This document shows, piece after piece, positions 1 to 7,879 of a DNA stretch of 64,000 nt. Made by a program: the position numbers and the translations under genes. Position 1 is the first letter of the stretch. Each line of letters begins with the position of its first letter. A model generated the notes under the pieces. That model ran no database searches. It was not told the DNA's origin and saw only the letters and a program-made list of their open reading frames with translations. The DNA is from Pseudomonadota bacterium (GTDB lineage: Bacteria; Pseudomonadota; Gammaproteobacteria; Burkholderiales; JAJZQI01), in assembly GCA_021851875.1 (NCBI GenBank), contig JAJZQI010000003.1, positions 1 through 64,000 on the forward strand, in the 5' to 3' direction.

Positions 1-51
1 GCGCGAGGCTGTTTGCTGGTTGTGTAGGTTTCTCCTCCGGAACGTGAGCCA

Positions 52-67
52 TGTAACGTTCCTTACA
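52..67. promoter_or_regulatory. NifA upstream activator site for nifB
   Basis: The sequence is TGT-N10-ACA (TGTAACGTTCCTTACA) with 5-bp inverted arms TGTAA/TTACA, an exact match to the NifA activator consensus. Its centre lies about 85 bp upstream of the -24 GG of the nifB promoter, the usual distance for NifA acting through a DNA loop. Confidence 0.8.
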
Positions 68-110
68 AAAGCGACAACAATTTTCATTCTTTTGTTGTCG
101 CTTTTTTCTT
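67..110 (+). terminator. Rho-independent terminator of the gene left of the window
   Basis: A 14-bp perfect inverted repeat (AAAAGCGACAACAA at 67-80, TTGTTGTCGCTTTT at 92-105) has an 11-nt loop and runs into a T-rich tract. It should end transcription from the upstream gene outside the window. It lies between the NifA site and the nifB promoter, so it separates the nifB unit from read-through. Confidence 0.8.
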
Positions 111-142
111 TTAAATCCCTGTAAAAACAGTTAATTATCTTG

Positions 143-160
143 TTGGCACGGGGGTTGCTC
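143..160 (+). promoter_or_regulatory. Sigma-54 (-24/-12) promoter of the nifB operon
   Basis: TTGGCACGGGGGTTGCTC matches the sigma-54 consensus: GG at 145-146 and GC at 157-158 are separated by exactly 10 nt, with the TGGCAC and TTGC blocks intact. nifB starts about 50 bp downstream. Together with the upstream NifA site this indicates NifA-RpoN control of the operon under nitrogen-fixing conditions. Confidence 0.9.
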
Positions 161-210
161 TATACCTTGCATCGCCCCATCGCGGGCACCACGTCAAGGG
201 ACCTTCGGAA

Positions 211-1782
211 ATGGAACAGCAAATCAGCGCAGCTACGCAAGCATTGCAGTCAGGCAAGACAGCAGAAGAGATCATGCAGGAAGTCGCCGAACACAAAGGA
301 TGTGGTACCAGTGGCGGCAGCGGCAAGGCTAGCTGCGGCTCCAGCGCCGGCAGCGGCGATCTGGCACCGGAAATTTGGGAAAAGGTGAAGAACCATCCCT
401 GCTACAGCGAAGAAGCACACCATCACTATGCCCGCATGCACGTTGCCGTGGCGCCGGCTTGTAACATCCAGTGCAACTACTGCAACCGCAAATACGATTG
501 CGCCAATGAATCCCGTCCCGGTGTGGTGAGTGAAAAACTGACCCCGGAAGTGGCTGCCAAGAAAGTGCTGGCCGTGGCTTCCACCATCCCGCAAATGACC
601 GTTCTGGGGATTGCTGGTCCGGGCGATTCACTGGCCAACCCGGCCAAGACCTTCAAGACCTTCGAGCTGATTTCCCAGGTGGCACCGGACATCAAGCTGT
701 GCCTGTCCACCAACGGTCTGGCACTGCCGGATCACGTGCAGGAAATCAAGAAATACAACGTTGACCACGTGACCGTCACCATCAATATGGTTGACCCGGA
801 AGTGGGCGCCAAGATCTATCCGTGGATTTTCTGGAAGAACAAGCGTCTGACCGGTATCGAGGCTGCACGTATTCTGCATGAGCGCCAGATGCTCGGCCTG
901 GAAATGCTGACCGCCGAAGGCATCCTGGTGAAGGTGAATTCCGTCATGATCCCGGGCATCAACGACAAGCATCTGGTGGAAGTGAACAAGGCGGTGAAGA
1001 GCCGTGGTGCCTTCCTGCACAACATCATGCCGCTGATTTCCGCGCCTGAGCACGGCACCGTGTTCGGTCTGAACGGCCAGCGCGGCCCCACCGCGCAGGA
1101 ACTGAAAGCCCTGCAGGACGAGTGCGAAGGCGAAATGAACATGATGCGCCACTGCCGTCAGTGCCGTGCTGACGCCGTGGGTCTCTTGGGTGAAGACCGT
1201 TCTTCCGAATTTACCGTGGAAAAAATCATGGAAATGGAAGTCGAGTATGACCTGGAAGGCCGTCAGAAATACCAGGAAGCGGTGGAAGCCGAGCGTCAGA
1301 AAGAATCCGAAGCCAAGCACGCCGAACTGGCCGATCTGGACGACGAATTCGTCGACGTGAAGATGCTGGTTGCCATCGCCACCAAGGGCGGCGGTCGCAT
1401 CAACGAACACTTCGGTCACGCCAAAGAGTTCCAAATTTTCGAACTGTCTACCCAGTCCGCCAAGTTTGTCGGTCACCGCCGCGTCGATCTGTACTGCCAG
1501 GGTGGCTACGGCGATGAAGATTCACTGGAAACTGTGATTCGTGCCATCAACGACTGCCATGCCGTGTTCGTGGCCAAGATCGGCGGTTGCCCCAAGGCCG
1601 ACCTCAAGGCTGCCGGCATCGATGCAGTGGAAGACTACGCGCATGAGTTCATTGAACAGTCGGCGCTGCGTTACTTCAAGGATTACCTCGGCAAGATCAA
1701 GAGCGGTGAAATCGTCCACGTTGAGAAGGGCGACGCCACCATTCGCCAAGGTGCCTTTACGCAGGAATCGGCTGCAGCCTGA
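211..1782 (+). CDS. nifB: NifB, FeMo-cofactor biosynthesis radical SAM protein
   Basis: NifB makes NifB-co, the [8Fe-9S-C] precursor of nitrogenase cofactors, by SAM-dependent carbide insertion. The 523-residue product has the radical SAM motif CX3CX2C (C84, C88, C91, in NIQCNYC) and the later [11 protein letters not shown] block. A C-terminal NifX/NafY-like domain (from about residue 385, [11 protein letters not shown]) is the proteobacterial two-domain form. It is the first gene after the sigma-54 promoter and NifA site, and is followed by a dedicated ferredoxin. Start at 211 is the first in-frame ATG after the promoter and gives the usual family length. Confidence 0.97.
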   Translation: MEQQISAATQALQSGKTAEEIMQEVAEHKGCGTSGGSGKASCGSSAGSGDLAPEIWEKVKNHPCYSEEAHHHYARMHVAVAPACNIQCNYCNRKYDCANESRPGVVSEKLTPEVAAKKVLAVASTIPQMTVLGIAGPGDSLANPAKTFKTFELISQVAPDIKLCLSTNGLALPDHVQEIKKYNVDHVTVTINMVDPEVGAKIYPWIFWKNKRLTGIEAARILHERQMLGLEMLTAEGILVKVNSVMIPGINDKHLVEVNKAVKSRGAFLHNIMPLISAPEHGTVFGLNGQRGPTAQELKALQDECEGEMNMMRHCRQCRADAVGLLGEDRSSEFTVEKIMEMEVEYDLEGRQKYQEAVEAERQKESEAKHAELADLDDEFVDVKMLVAIATKGGGRINEHFGHAKEFQIFELSTQSAKFVGHRRVDLYCQGGYGDEDSLETVIRAINDCHAVFVAKIGGCPKADLKAAGIDAVEDYAHEFIEQSALRYFKDYLGKIKSGEIVHVEKGDATIRQGAFTQESAAA

Positions 1783-1817
1783 TTTGTTAAATGTAGTAAC
1801 TGATAGGAGTCCAGAAA

Positions 1818-2039
1818 ATGGCTTACAAAATCGTCACCTCGCAATGTACCGCCTGCTCGGCTTGCGAACCGGAATGCCCGAACAACGCCATCCGTGAAAA
1901 GGACGGCACTTTCGTGATCATCGCCAGCAAATGCACCGAGTGCATCGGCTACTTCGATGACGCGCAGTGTGTAGCTGTGTGTCCGGTGGACGACACCTGC
2001 ATTATCGATACCAGCGTGCCGCGCTACGAGGCGGCGTAA
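1818..2039 (+). CDS. fdxN: FdxN-type 2[4Fe-4S] ferredoxin
   Basis: A 73-residue ferredoxin with two cluster motifs: C10-C13-C16-C20 (CX2CX2CX3C followed by P) and C39-C42-C51-C55 (CX2CX8CX3C). The 8-residue insertion in the second motif is typical of nif-linked bacterial ferredoxins. A GGAG-type ribosome site precedes the ATG. Directly downstream of nifB, its known family role is electron supply for NifB-co assembly; another cysteine at position 61 is probably not a ligand. Confidence 0.9.
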   Translation: MAYKIVTSQCTACSACEPECPNNAIREKDGTFVIIASKCTECIGYFDDAQCVAVCPVDDTCIIDTSVPRYEAA

Positions 2040-2052
2040 CAAGGGGCAAGTC

Positions 2053-2472
2053 ATGGAACTGGCAATTACACCTTCAGCGGCAAAATTTATTTCGCGGATG
2101 ATCCGCTTTAACGGCACCGGGCCGGAGTCCGGCTTCCGGCTGAGTGTTTCCCCCGGCGGCTGTTCCGGCTTGTCGTCCGAGTTCACGGTTGAAGCAGGGC
2201 CGCTGGATGGCGATGCACTGATTGTGGTGGATGGCGTCCGGCTGTTCCTGCCGGCGGAAAGCCGCATTCTGCTGCATGGCGCAACCATTGATTTTGCCGA
2301 CACGGCCATGAGTACCGGTCTGACGTTCAAGACGGCTACGCCGGGTTCCTGTGGTTGCAGCAGTTCCAGCAGCTCCAGTACTGAGTCCAGTGGCAGCTGC
2401 AGCAGCTCGGCGGGTAGCACGGCGCCGAGTGTTGCCAGCGTTGCCATCAGTTCGATCGGCCGCAAGGCCTGA
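2053..2472 (+). CDS. IscA/HesB-like Fe-S carrier with Ser/Cys-rich tail
   Basis: The first 100 residues are an A-type iron-sulfur carrier domain: C37 in GGCSGL and the C-terminal pair C100/C102 in SCGCS are the three expected ligands. Members beside nifB or nifS are called nif-IscA or HesB and are thought to deliver Fe-S clusters to nitrogenase components. After residue 102 there is an unusual tail of nearly pure serine with a further cysteine at 116 (SSSSSSSTESSGSCSSS), then a short Ala/Ser/Val end. The tail is not part of the usual IscA fold. The gene is 13 bp from fdxN and in the same transcription unit. Confidence 0.85.
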   Translation: MELAITPSAAKFISRMIRFNGTGPESGFRLSVSPGGCSGLSSEFTVEAGPLDGDALIVVDGVRLFLPAESRILLHGATIDFADTAMSTGLTFKTATPGSCGCSSSSSSSTESSGSCSSSAGSTAPSVASVAISSIGRKA

Positions 2473-2481
2473 GGGGGTGTC

Positions 2482-2997
2482 ATGCTGGGGATGGATCTCG
2501 CCGAAATGGAATCTGCCTGTCTGGGCGGAGGTTTGCCTCCGGCTGCAGAGGAGCAGATTCGCCTGGCTGGCAAGTTCTATCACCAGTATGACCTCGCCCA
2601 CGATTATCTGGCGCGGGCGCAGCAACTGGCGCCCGGTCATCTGGCGGTATTGATCGGTTTTTACCGCTTTTATTTCTACCAGAACCGCTTGTCCGAGGCG
2701 CGTGAAGTGGCGCAGCAATGCCTGCATCATGCCGCCAGAGCGCTGGGTCTGGCGACCGACTGGCGGGATATCCAGCCCGGGGATGCCGACTTCAGTCAGT
2801 GGGATTCGGTTTTGCCACGGTTTTACCTGTTCACCCTCAAGGGCTACGGCTATCTGAGCCTGCGTCTGGGTGACATGGAAACGGGTGAAAGCATCATCGC
2901 CAAACTGCGCGAACTCGATCCGCTTGATCGCTTGGGCGGTTCTACTCTGAGCAACGTGCTGGCAAGGATCGGCCATGACGACTATGCCGACGACTGA
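2482..2997 (+). CDS. TPR-like nif-cluster protein
   Basis: A soluble, helix-rich protein of 171 residues. Residues 30-75 (AGKFYHQYDLAHDYLARAQQ, then LAPGHLAVLIGFYRFYF) have the spacing of a tetratricopeptide repeat, and a second helical pair covers about 110-160. No catalytic motif is seen. It overlaps the next gene (LRV) by 23 bp, so translation is probably coupled. Position between the IscA-like and LRV genes suggests a scaffold role in Fe-S or nitrogenase maturation; this is inference from context. Confidence 0.7.
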   Translation: MLGMDLAEMESACLGGGLPPAAEEQIRLAGKFYHQYDLAHDYLARAQQLAPGHLAVLIGFYRFYFYQNRLSEAREVAQQCLHHAARALGLATDWRDIQPGDADFSQWDSVLPRFYLFTLKGYGYLSLRLGDMETGESIIAKLRELDPLDRLGGSTLSNVLARIGHDDYADD

Positions 2998-3796
2998 GGC
3001 GGGCGAAGAAAACATCGCCACCGTCGACTGGCTGGGCCAGCCGCTCGACTGCAGCCGCTGCAGCCATCAGGCGCTGCTGGCTGAAGGCAAATGCCGGCTG
3101 GGCCATGCCTGCGTGCAGGATCGCTACGCCAAGCGCATAGACCGGTTCTTTCACTGGAATCGGGATCTGGCCAATGCCTACCTGTCGCACCCTTACTTCG
3201 AGGTGCGCGCGGTGGGCGCCAAATACGCCAGTATTTTCCACTTGGGCAAGCTGGTGAAGGACCCGGATGAAACTGTTCGCATGAGCGTGGCCATGCGCCT
3301 GCCGGAGAAATACCTGTTGGGCATGCGCAATGATCCGCACCGCGAGGTGCGCATCCGCGTGGCATCGCGGTTGACTGGGGGAGAACTGGCCCCCATGCGG
3401 TTCGATGAGGATTACTACGTGCGCATGCTGGTGGCGCGTCGGTTGCCGCCGGACATGCTGATTCTCATGCTGGACGATCCCGAACCGTTGGTTCGGGTTG
3501 AGGTGGCCCGCCGCATTCCGCTGCAGCGCTTGGCGTCGCTGGCGGCCGATCCTGATGGGGCCGTGCGTCTGGCTGTGGCCGAGCGGTTGGAGCCGGAGCA
3601 ACTGGTGCCGTTGCTGCACGATGAAGACTGGCGCATCCGCTACCAGGCAGTCGAACGGGTCAGCGTGGTGCATTTGTGGCCCATTCAGAATGACAGCGAC
3701 CCTGAAGTGCGCCGGCTGATACGTGAACGGTTGGGCTTGATAGACGAACAGAAAGAAAGGCAGGCAGGCAATGGCAAAGATTTCGCGCGACAGTGA
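2975..3796 (+). CDS. LRV protein: leucine-rich repeat variant with [4Fe-4S] domain
   Basis: The N-terminal 50 residues carry C26, C29, C40 and C46 (CX2CX10CX5C), the cluster domain of the LRV protein known from the Azotobacter vinelandii nif region. The rest (about 65-265) is a run of roughly eight 24-residue repeats of the form DP(D/E)xxVRxxVAxRL, the alternating-helix LRV solenoid. The function in nitrogen fixation is not established; an Fe-S protein with a protein-binding solenoid fits a chaperone or sensing role. It overlaps both neighbours. Confidence 0.88.
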   Translation: MTTMPTTEAGEENIATVDWLGQPLDCSRCSHQALLAEGKCRLGHACVQDRYAKRIDRFFHWNRDLANAYLSHPYFEVRAVGAKYASIFHLGKLVKDPDETVRMSVAMRLPEKYLLGMRNDPHREVRIRVASRLTGGELAPMRFDEDYYVRMLVARRLPPDMLILMLDDPEPLVRVEVARRIPLQRLASLAADPDGAVRLAVAERLEPEQLVPLLHDEDWRIRYQAVERVSVVHLWPIQNDSDPEVRRLIRERLGLIDEQKERQAGNGKDFARQ

Positions 3797-4121
3797 TGTT
3801 GTCGAGCTGAACAGTCCGCCGATATTCAACTACGGCGACAAGGTGCGCTCACGCAAGACCATCCGCAACGACGGCACTTTCTCTGGCCGCGACATCGGCG
3901 AGGTGCTGGTGAAGAAGGGCGATTACGGCTACGTCACCAGTATCGGTTCGTTCCTGCAGCAGTTCTATATCTACGGTGTCGACTTCGTCGAATACGGTTA
4001 CAGCGTGGGTATGCGTGGCAAGGAACTGGAACCGTTCGACCCGCCGGCCGAGGTGGCGGCAGAAACTTCAACGGAAGCAGAAGGAGAGCAGCATGATCGA
4101 CCAGCGACTGCCCAAGTATGA
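3771..4121 (+). CDS. nifZ: NifZ, first copy
   Basis: A 116-residue NifZ-family protein. It has the family core FNYGDKVRSRKTIRNDGTF...GEVLVKKGDYGYV and the following YGVDFVEYGY. NifZ helps form the second P-cluster pair of the MoFe protein together with NifH. The acidic tail after residue 90 is variable. The start overlaps the LRV gene by 26 bp, and its own 3' end overlaps a second NifZ gene by 29 bp, so these are translationally linked. Confidence 0.9.
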   Translation: MAKISRDSDVVELNSPPIFNYGDKVRSRKTIRNDGTFSGRDIGEVLVKKGDYGYVTSIGSFLQQFYIYGVDFVEYGYSVGMRGKELEPFDPPAEVAAETSTEAEGEQHDRPATAQV

Positions 4122-4338
4122 TTGGGGCCTGAAAGTTAAAACCACCATCGACCTGTTCAACGACGGAAGCTACCCGGACCGTGAGCCGGAAGCGCTGCTG
4201 GCGGCAGAGGGGTCGGAAGGCGAAATCGTGCAAGTAGGCACGATCGAGGAACACAACGTGCCAATTTACCTGGTGGAATTTACCGACGGTGCAGTCGTCG
4301 GCTGTCTGGAAGAGGAAATCACGCCGGCCATGGCGTGA
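4093..4338 (+). CDS. nifZ: NifZ-like protein, second copy
   Basis: The 81-residue product from ATG 4093 (MIDQRLPKYDWGLKV) has a NifZ core: GLKVKTTIDLFNDGSYPD, then GEIVQVG and YLVEFTDGAVVGCLEEEI. A GGAGAGC ribosome site just upstream decides this start over the longer open frame from 3976. It is shorter and diverged from the copy before it. Tandem NifZ-like genes may have split roles; that is inference. Confidence 0.82.
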   Translation: MIDQRLPKYDWGLKVKTTIDLFNDGSYPDREPEALLAAEGSEGEIVQVGTIEEHNVPIYLVEFTDGAVVGCLEEEITPAMA

Positions 4339-4360
4339 GACAGTGCAAAGGATTCGTGTC

Positions 4361-4711
4361 ATGGCCCGCTTTCCCGCCCCCGTCGCTTTTGGCCGTCAGC
4401 CCAATGAGGTGGACAAGCGCCGCATCGAGAAGGCGCTGCAGGGCCGCAAGCGTTATCGCTATGTGACACCACAAGTGCAGTACGTTGACCGGGGGTATCG
4501 CATCGTCAGTCCCTGTTGCTCGCGCAACATCGATCCTGACGGCGGGATTGTCGATGTGGCACGCATCGAATATGTCGAAAGTACGCGTTACTGGTTTCTT
4601 TACCGCAAGAACCACGACGAAGGGCTGTGGATGCTGCATGGCGAGTTCACCACGCTGGATCGCCTGCTGGCCACATTGAATGAAGATCCATTGAGGGTAT
4701 TCTGGCAATGA
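4361..4711 (+). CDS. Conserved nif-cluster protein, possibly DUF3024-like
   Basis: From ATG 4361 the product has 116 residues. The body (RRIEKALQGRKRYRYVTPQV, then YRIVSPCCSRNIDPDGGIVD and a W/F-rich end with DPLRVFWQ) is reminiscent of DUF3024 proteins, but this is by eye only. A CC pair (SPCCSRN) could bind metal. The longer frame from 4289 would overlap nifZ and is less likely. Its stop overlaps the nifS-like start (ATGA), implying coupled translation and a nif function that is not known. Confidence 0.6.
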   Translation: MARFPAPVAFGRQPNEVDKRRIEKALQGRKRYRYVTPQVQYVDRGYRIVSPCCSRNIDPDGGIVDVARIEYVESTRYWFLYRKNHDEGLWMLHGEFTTLDRLLATLNEDPLRVFWQ

Positions 4712-5853
4712 ACCACTACATCTATCTGGATAACAACGCCACCAGTCGGCCGAGCGAAGAGTGCATCGAGGCCGTTTATGCCAGCATGCATGGTGGCTAC
4801 GGTAACCCTTCAAGCAAACACCTGTTTGGCGACAATGCGCGCCAGCTGGTCAACGATGCGCGCAAACAGGTCGCTGCCCTCATCAATGCCACCCCGGCTG
4901 AAATCGTCTTTACCTCCGGTGCCACCGAATCGAACTACATGGCCATTATGGCCGCACGGGAGCTGAATCCCGGCCGCGATCATGTCGTGTTAAGTGCCAT
5001 CGAGCACCCATCCGTGCTGGCGCTGGCCCGTACACTCGAACAGCAGGGCATGCGCGTCAGTCTTGCGCCGGTCGATGCGCACGGGCGTGTCGATCTGACT
5101 GCCTTGAGTGCTTTGTTGACCGAGGACACCGCTTTGCTCAGCCTGATGTGGGCCAACAATGAGACTGGCGTGTTGCAGCCGCTTGAGCAAGCACTCGGCA
5201 TGGCGCATGCGCGCGGCATTCTGGTACACAGCGATGCCGTACAGGCAGTCGGCAAAGTGTCAGTCGATATCACCGCTCTGCCGCTCGACTTGATGTCGTT
5301 CACCGCCCACAAGATGCACGGGCCGATGGGGGTGGGCGCACTGTTCGTACGTAAAGGCATCAAGCTGCCGGCGCTGTTCGATGGCCACCAGGAGCGGCGT
5401 CGTCGCGGCGGTACGGAAAACGTGCCAGGCATCGTGGGTTTCGGCGTGGCCTGCGAACTGGCGCGCGAACAACTGGCGGAGGAAGCCGTCACCATCGCAC
5501 GTCTGCGCGACCGCCTGGAGCAGGGCATTGTGCGCGACGTCCCCTTTGCCAGCATCAACGGCGCCAAGGCGCCACGCATTCCCAATACCACCAACGTTGC
5601 CTTCGGCACGCTGCCGGCGGAGGCACTGCTTGCCCGCATGGAAAAGGCCGGTATTTACGCTTCGCAGGGTGCCGCCTGCGCCGCCGGTCAGGTCGAACCG
5701 TCGCATGTGCTGCTGGCCATGGGTCTCAGTGAAGCAACGGCGTTAGCCACCATCCGTTTTTCCCTCAGTCATGAAACCACCGACGAAAAGATCGATCAGG
5801 TGTTGCGCATCCTGCCCGAGCTGATTGGTGCCATGGCGGGAATGGCGGCCTAA
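4708..5853 (+). CDS. nifS: NifS-like cysteine desulfurase
   Basis: A PLP enzyme of 381 residues that releases sulfur from cysteine for Fe-S assembly. The PLP lysine is K202 in SFTAHKMHGP, the aldimine histidine lies in SAIEHPSVL, and the persulfide cysteine is C324 in QGAACAAGQVEPSHVL. It belongs to the NifS/IscS class with the short active loop. It overlaps the previous gene by 4 bp. Because no nifU lies next to it, it may be the nif-specific copy paired with the IscA-like carrier, or a second paralogue beside a nifUS pair outside the window. Confidence 0.9.
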   Translation: MNHYIYLDNNATSRPSEECIEAVYASMHGGYGNPSSKHLFGDNARQLVNDARKQVAALINATPAEIVFTSGATESNYMAIMAARELNPGRDHVVLSAIEHPSVLALARTLEQQGMRVSLAPVDAHGRVDLTALSALLTEDTALLSLMWANNETGVLQPLEQALGMAHARGILVHSDAVQAVGKVSVDITALPLDLMSFTAHKMHGPMGVGALFVRKGIKLPALFDGHQERRRRGGTENVPGIVGFGVACELAREQLAEEAVTIARLRDRLEQGIVRDVPFASINGAKAPRIPNTTNVAFGTLPAEALLARMEKAGIYASQGAACAAGQVEPSHVLLAMGLSEATALATIRFSLSHETTDEKIDQVLRILPELIGAMAGMAA

Positions 5854-5884
5854 TTTTTGAATTAACCACGACACAGGAAACATC

Positions 5885-6094
5885 ATGAAGATCATGCTGC
5901 GCAAAACCACGGACGGACTGTCAGTTTACGTTCCGAAAAAAGATCTGGAGGAACCCGTCGTCAGCATGGACAAGGATTCCATGTGGGGCGGTGTGGTCAC
6001 TCTGGCCAATGGCTGGCGCCTGGAACTGCCGGATATGGCCGATGACACGCCACTGCCGATCACTGTTGATGCCAAGAAACTCGGGGAGGAATAA
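5885..6094 (+). CDS. nifT: NifT/FixU protein
   Basis: A 69-residue protein matching NifT/FixU: MKIMLRKTTDGLSVYVPKKD at the N-terminus, then MWGGVVTLANGWRLELP. This small beta-rich protein is found in most nif operons and its role is unresolved; mutants usually still fix nitrogen. It has a good ribosome site (ACAGGAAAC) and is 31 bp after nifS. Confidence 0.9.
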   Translation: MKIMLRKTTDGLSVYVPKKDLEEPVVSMDKDSMWGGVVTLANGWRLELPDMADDTPLPITVDAKKLGEE

Positions 6095-6097
6095 ACC

Positions 6098-6367
6098 ATG
6101 TTAGCCCAGGATGTACTGCAAGCCATTGCCACCGACTTGAACGGCAGCGCGTCCATCCGGGCGCAGCTGGCCGCCATGCGTACGCGCCACCCCGGAATCA
6201 CCTTCAGTTGCTGCGACGCGAGCGACATGTCAGGTGAAGAGCCTTATCTGAGTCACTCCGATTTCAATATCTATCTCATCAACAGCAATGGTCATTGCTG
6301 GCACATGACGGGTGATCCGGAAGAAGCCACCGGTGTGGTGATAGCTGAAAAGGCGGTGAAGAAATGA
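6098..6367 (+). CDS. Small nif-cluster protein (DUF6129-like)
   Basis: An 89-residue soluble protein with the recognisable run HPGITFSCCDASDMSGEEPY and a later INSNGHCWHMTGDPEEATGV. I associate this pattern with DUF6129, a family that occurs mostly in proteobacterial nif loci; no function is known. Cysteines (CC pair and GHCW) and histidines are potential metal ligands. It starts 3 bp after nifT and overlaps the next gene by 4 bp, so it is in the operon. Confidence 0.65.
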   Translation: MLAQDVLQAIATDLNGSASIRAQLAAMRTRHPGITFSCCDASDMSGEEPYLSHSDFNIYLINSNGHCWHMTGDPEEATGVVIAEKAVKK

Positions 6368-7518
6368 CACCCGATACCATTTTTCTCACCGATCCGGACA
6401 TATCGGCCAACGAACTGTCCACCCTGGAATCCGTACTGAAGACCCCGCGCCTGAGTATGGGGCCGGTGACCGAGCTGTTCGAAAACACCTTTGCCAGCTA
6501 CGTCGGCAGGAAATACGCTGTGGCCGTGTCCAGCGGCACCATCGGTATGTGGCTGGTCTTGCACGCCTACGGTATCGGGCCGGGGGACGAAGTGATCACC
6601 TCGCCGATGGCGTGGACACAAATTGCCCACGCCATCACGCTGTGCGGTGCCAAGCCCGTACTGGCGGATATCGACTATTGGACCGTCACACTCTCGCCGC
6701 TGAAAGTGGCGGAAAAAATCACCGCCAAAACCCGCGCCATCCTGGCAGGCAATACCAATGGCCACCCGGCCCATTGGGAAGGACTCACGGCGCTGGCAAA
6801 AGAACATAAATTGCTGTTGCTGGAAGATTCCAGCGAAGCCATCGGCTCGCGCTACGGCGGCAAAATGGTGGGTAATTTCGGCGATTGTGCCGTATTCGAT
6901 TTTTCCCAGCCCAGCGCGCTCACCTGTGGCGAAGGCGGCATGATCCTGACCGACGACATCGAGATCGCCCGCAAATTGCGCTATATGCGCAATCGCAAAC
7001 TGGAAGACCGTTTTTCTGCGCCAGTCACCGCTTTCCCGCCGCTCCAGGCAGGGATCAGCGAAGTCACCGCGGCACTGGGTTTTGCCCAACTCTCACGCAT
7101 TGAGCAGATTCTGGAAAACCGCAAGAAAGTCGAAGCGTTCTACCTGAATCATGTGCAAACCTTCGAGGGCATCAAGCCGCCTTATATCGCACCCGAAGTG
7201 GATGAAGTGCACTGGTTTCTTTACGTCGTGCACCTCGGCACACGCTTTTCCAAGAGCAGTCGCGACGCCATCCTCAGCGACCTCAAGCTGCATGAGGTGG
7301 AGGCGTATGCAATGTGCCAGCCCATGCACCTGCAGTACCACTATCAGCAGCAGTACGGCTATAAAAAGACCGATTTCAAGGTGGCCGAAAAAATTGCGGA
7401 CCGCGCCCTGGCGCTGCCGTTCCACGCACATCTCGAAGAAGATGAAGTGGGATTTGTCGTTGAAACTGCCAAGGACGCTTCAGTGAACGTCGGGGCAGGT
7501 GCAGCGATTTATCTGTAG
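6364..7518 (+). CDS. DegT/DnrJ/EryC1-fold protein lacking the PLP lysine
   Basis: The 384-residue product has the full DegT aminotransferase layout: the GGP-like start (SMGPVTELFENTFA), AVAVSSGTIGMWLVL, GDEVITSPMAWTQIA, KPVLADID, LLLLEDSSEA with D155 for the PLP ring nitrogen, and GEGGMILTD. At the position of the catalytic lysine (normally SxxxTKNxxTGEGG) the sequence reads DFSQPSALTCGEGG, so S184 replaces Lys. The usual Q of the DxxQA motif is also changed (DSSEA). It cannot act as a normal transaminase. It may bind PLP or a sugar without turnover, or catalyse another reaction. Translationally coupled to the preceding nif gene. No sugar-biosynthesis genes are nearby. Confidence 0.82.
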   Translation: MTPDTIFLTDPDISANELSTLESVLKTPRLSMGPVTELFENTFASYVGRKYAVAVSSGTIGMWLVLHAYGIGPGDEVITSPMAWTQIAHAITLCGAKPVLADIDYWTVTLSPLKVAEKITAKTRAILAGNTNGHPAHWEGLTALAKEHKLLLLEDSSEAIGSRYGGKMVGNFGDCAVFDFSQPSALTCGEGGMILTDDIEIARKLRYMRNRKLEDRFSAPVTAFPPLQAGISEVTAALGFAQLSRIEQILENRKKVEAFYLNHVQTFEGIKPPYIAPEVDEVHWFLYVVHLGTRFSKSSRDAILSDLKLHEVEAYAMCQPMHLQYHYQQQYGYKKTDFKVAEKIADRALALPFHAHLEEDEVGFVVETAKDASVNVGAGAAIYL

Positions 7519-7550
7519 TACCCCTAAATCAAACATAAGGAAGACGCACT

Positions 7551-7763
7551 ATGACAACCGACACAATGATTCATGTAGTTTTTGCCCCTGACGGAACTGT
7601 GGTCAACATCGCCCACACGCCCACCAACGTGGAGCCGCAAAAATGGTTCAATTTTCTGACACGCAATACGACCAACGCCTACGAGGCCCTGTCCGGCGGA
7701 CGCGGAGTCTTCCGCCTGCCCACCGACGATCTGGGTCGACTGCAAAGCGCCTACGCAGCGTAA
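7551..7763 (+). CDS. Small nif-cluster protein of unknown function
   Basis: A 70-residue protein with an ATAAGGAAG ribosome site. It has a beta-rich N-terminus (IHVVFAPDGTVVNIA), a central aromatic helix (PQKWFNFLTRNTTNAYEAL) and a final GGRGVFRLPTDDLGRL. No cysteine, signal peptide or membrane segment. I do not recognise a named family. It lies between the DegT-like gene and the [2Fe-2S] ferredoxin and is probably co-transcribed with the former; a strong hairpin follows it. Confidence 0.6.
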   Translation: MTTDTMIHVVFAPDGTVVNIAHTPTNVEPQKWFNFLTRNTTNAYEALSGGRGVFRLPTDDLGRLQSAYAA

Positions 7764-7793
7764 TGCAGCTTGTGGTCGTGTGGCTGATATGCC

Positions 7794-7820
7794 GCGTCCT
7801 GAGCCGTTTGCTCAGGACGC
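7794..7820. other. Perfect 11-bp hairpin in the intergenic space
   Basis: GCGTCCTGAGC and GCTCAGGACGC pair perfectly around the 5-nt loop CGTTT. No T-tract follows, so this is not a classical terminator. It lies in the 116-bp gap between the 70-residue gene and the ferredoxin. It could be an RNA processing or stability element setting different transcript levels for the two halves of the operon. Confidence 0.6.
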
Positions 7821-7879
7821 AGGCCAAGTTTCCCCGTTAACCAACCAACCACACTATCAACTTTAGAAGGATGAGTATC

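Noticed and set aside
71-101. GCGACAA/TTGTCGC arms shared with the NifA palindrome at 10500-10517
   Set aside because: The first copy is the stem of a terminator and does not have TGT-N10-ACA spacing; the similarity is probably chance.
7780-7797. Possible sigma-54 promoter before the [2Fe-2S] ferredoxin
   Set aside because: GG and GC are 10 nt apart, but the -12 block is CCGC instead of TTGC, the -24 block is TGGCTG, and the element overlaps the hairpin.
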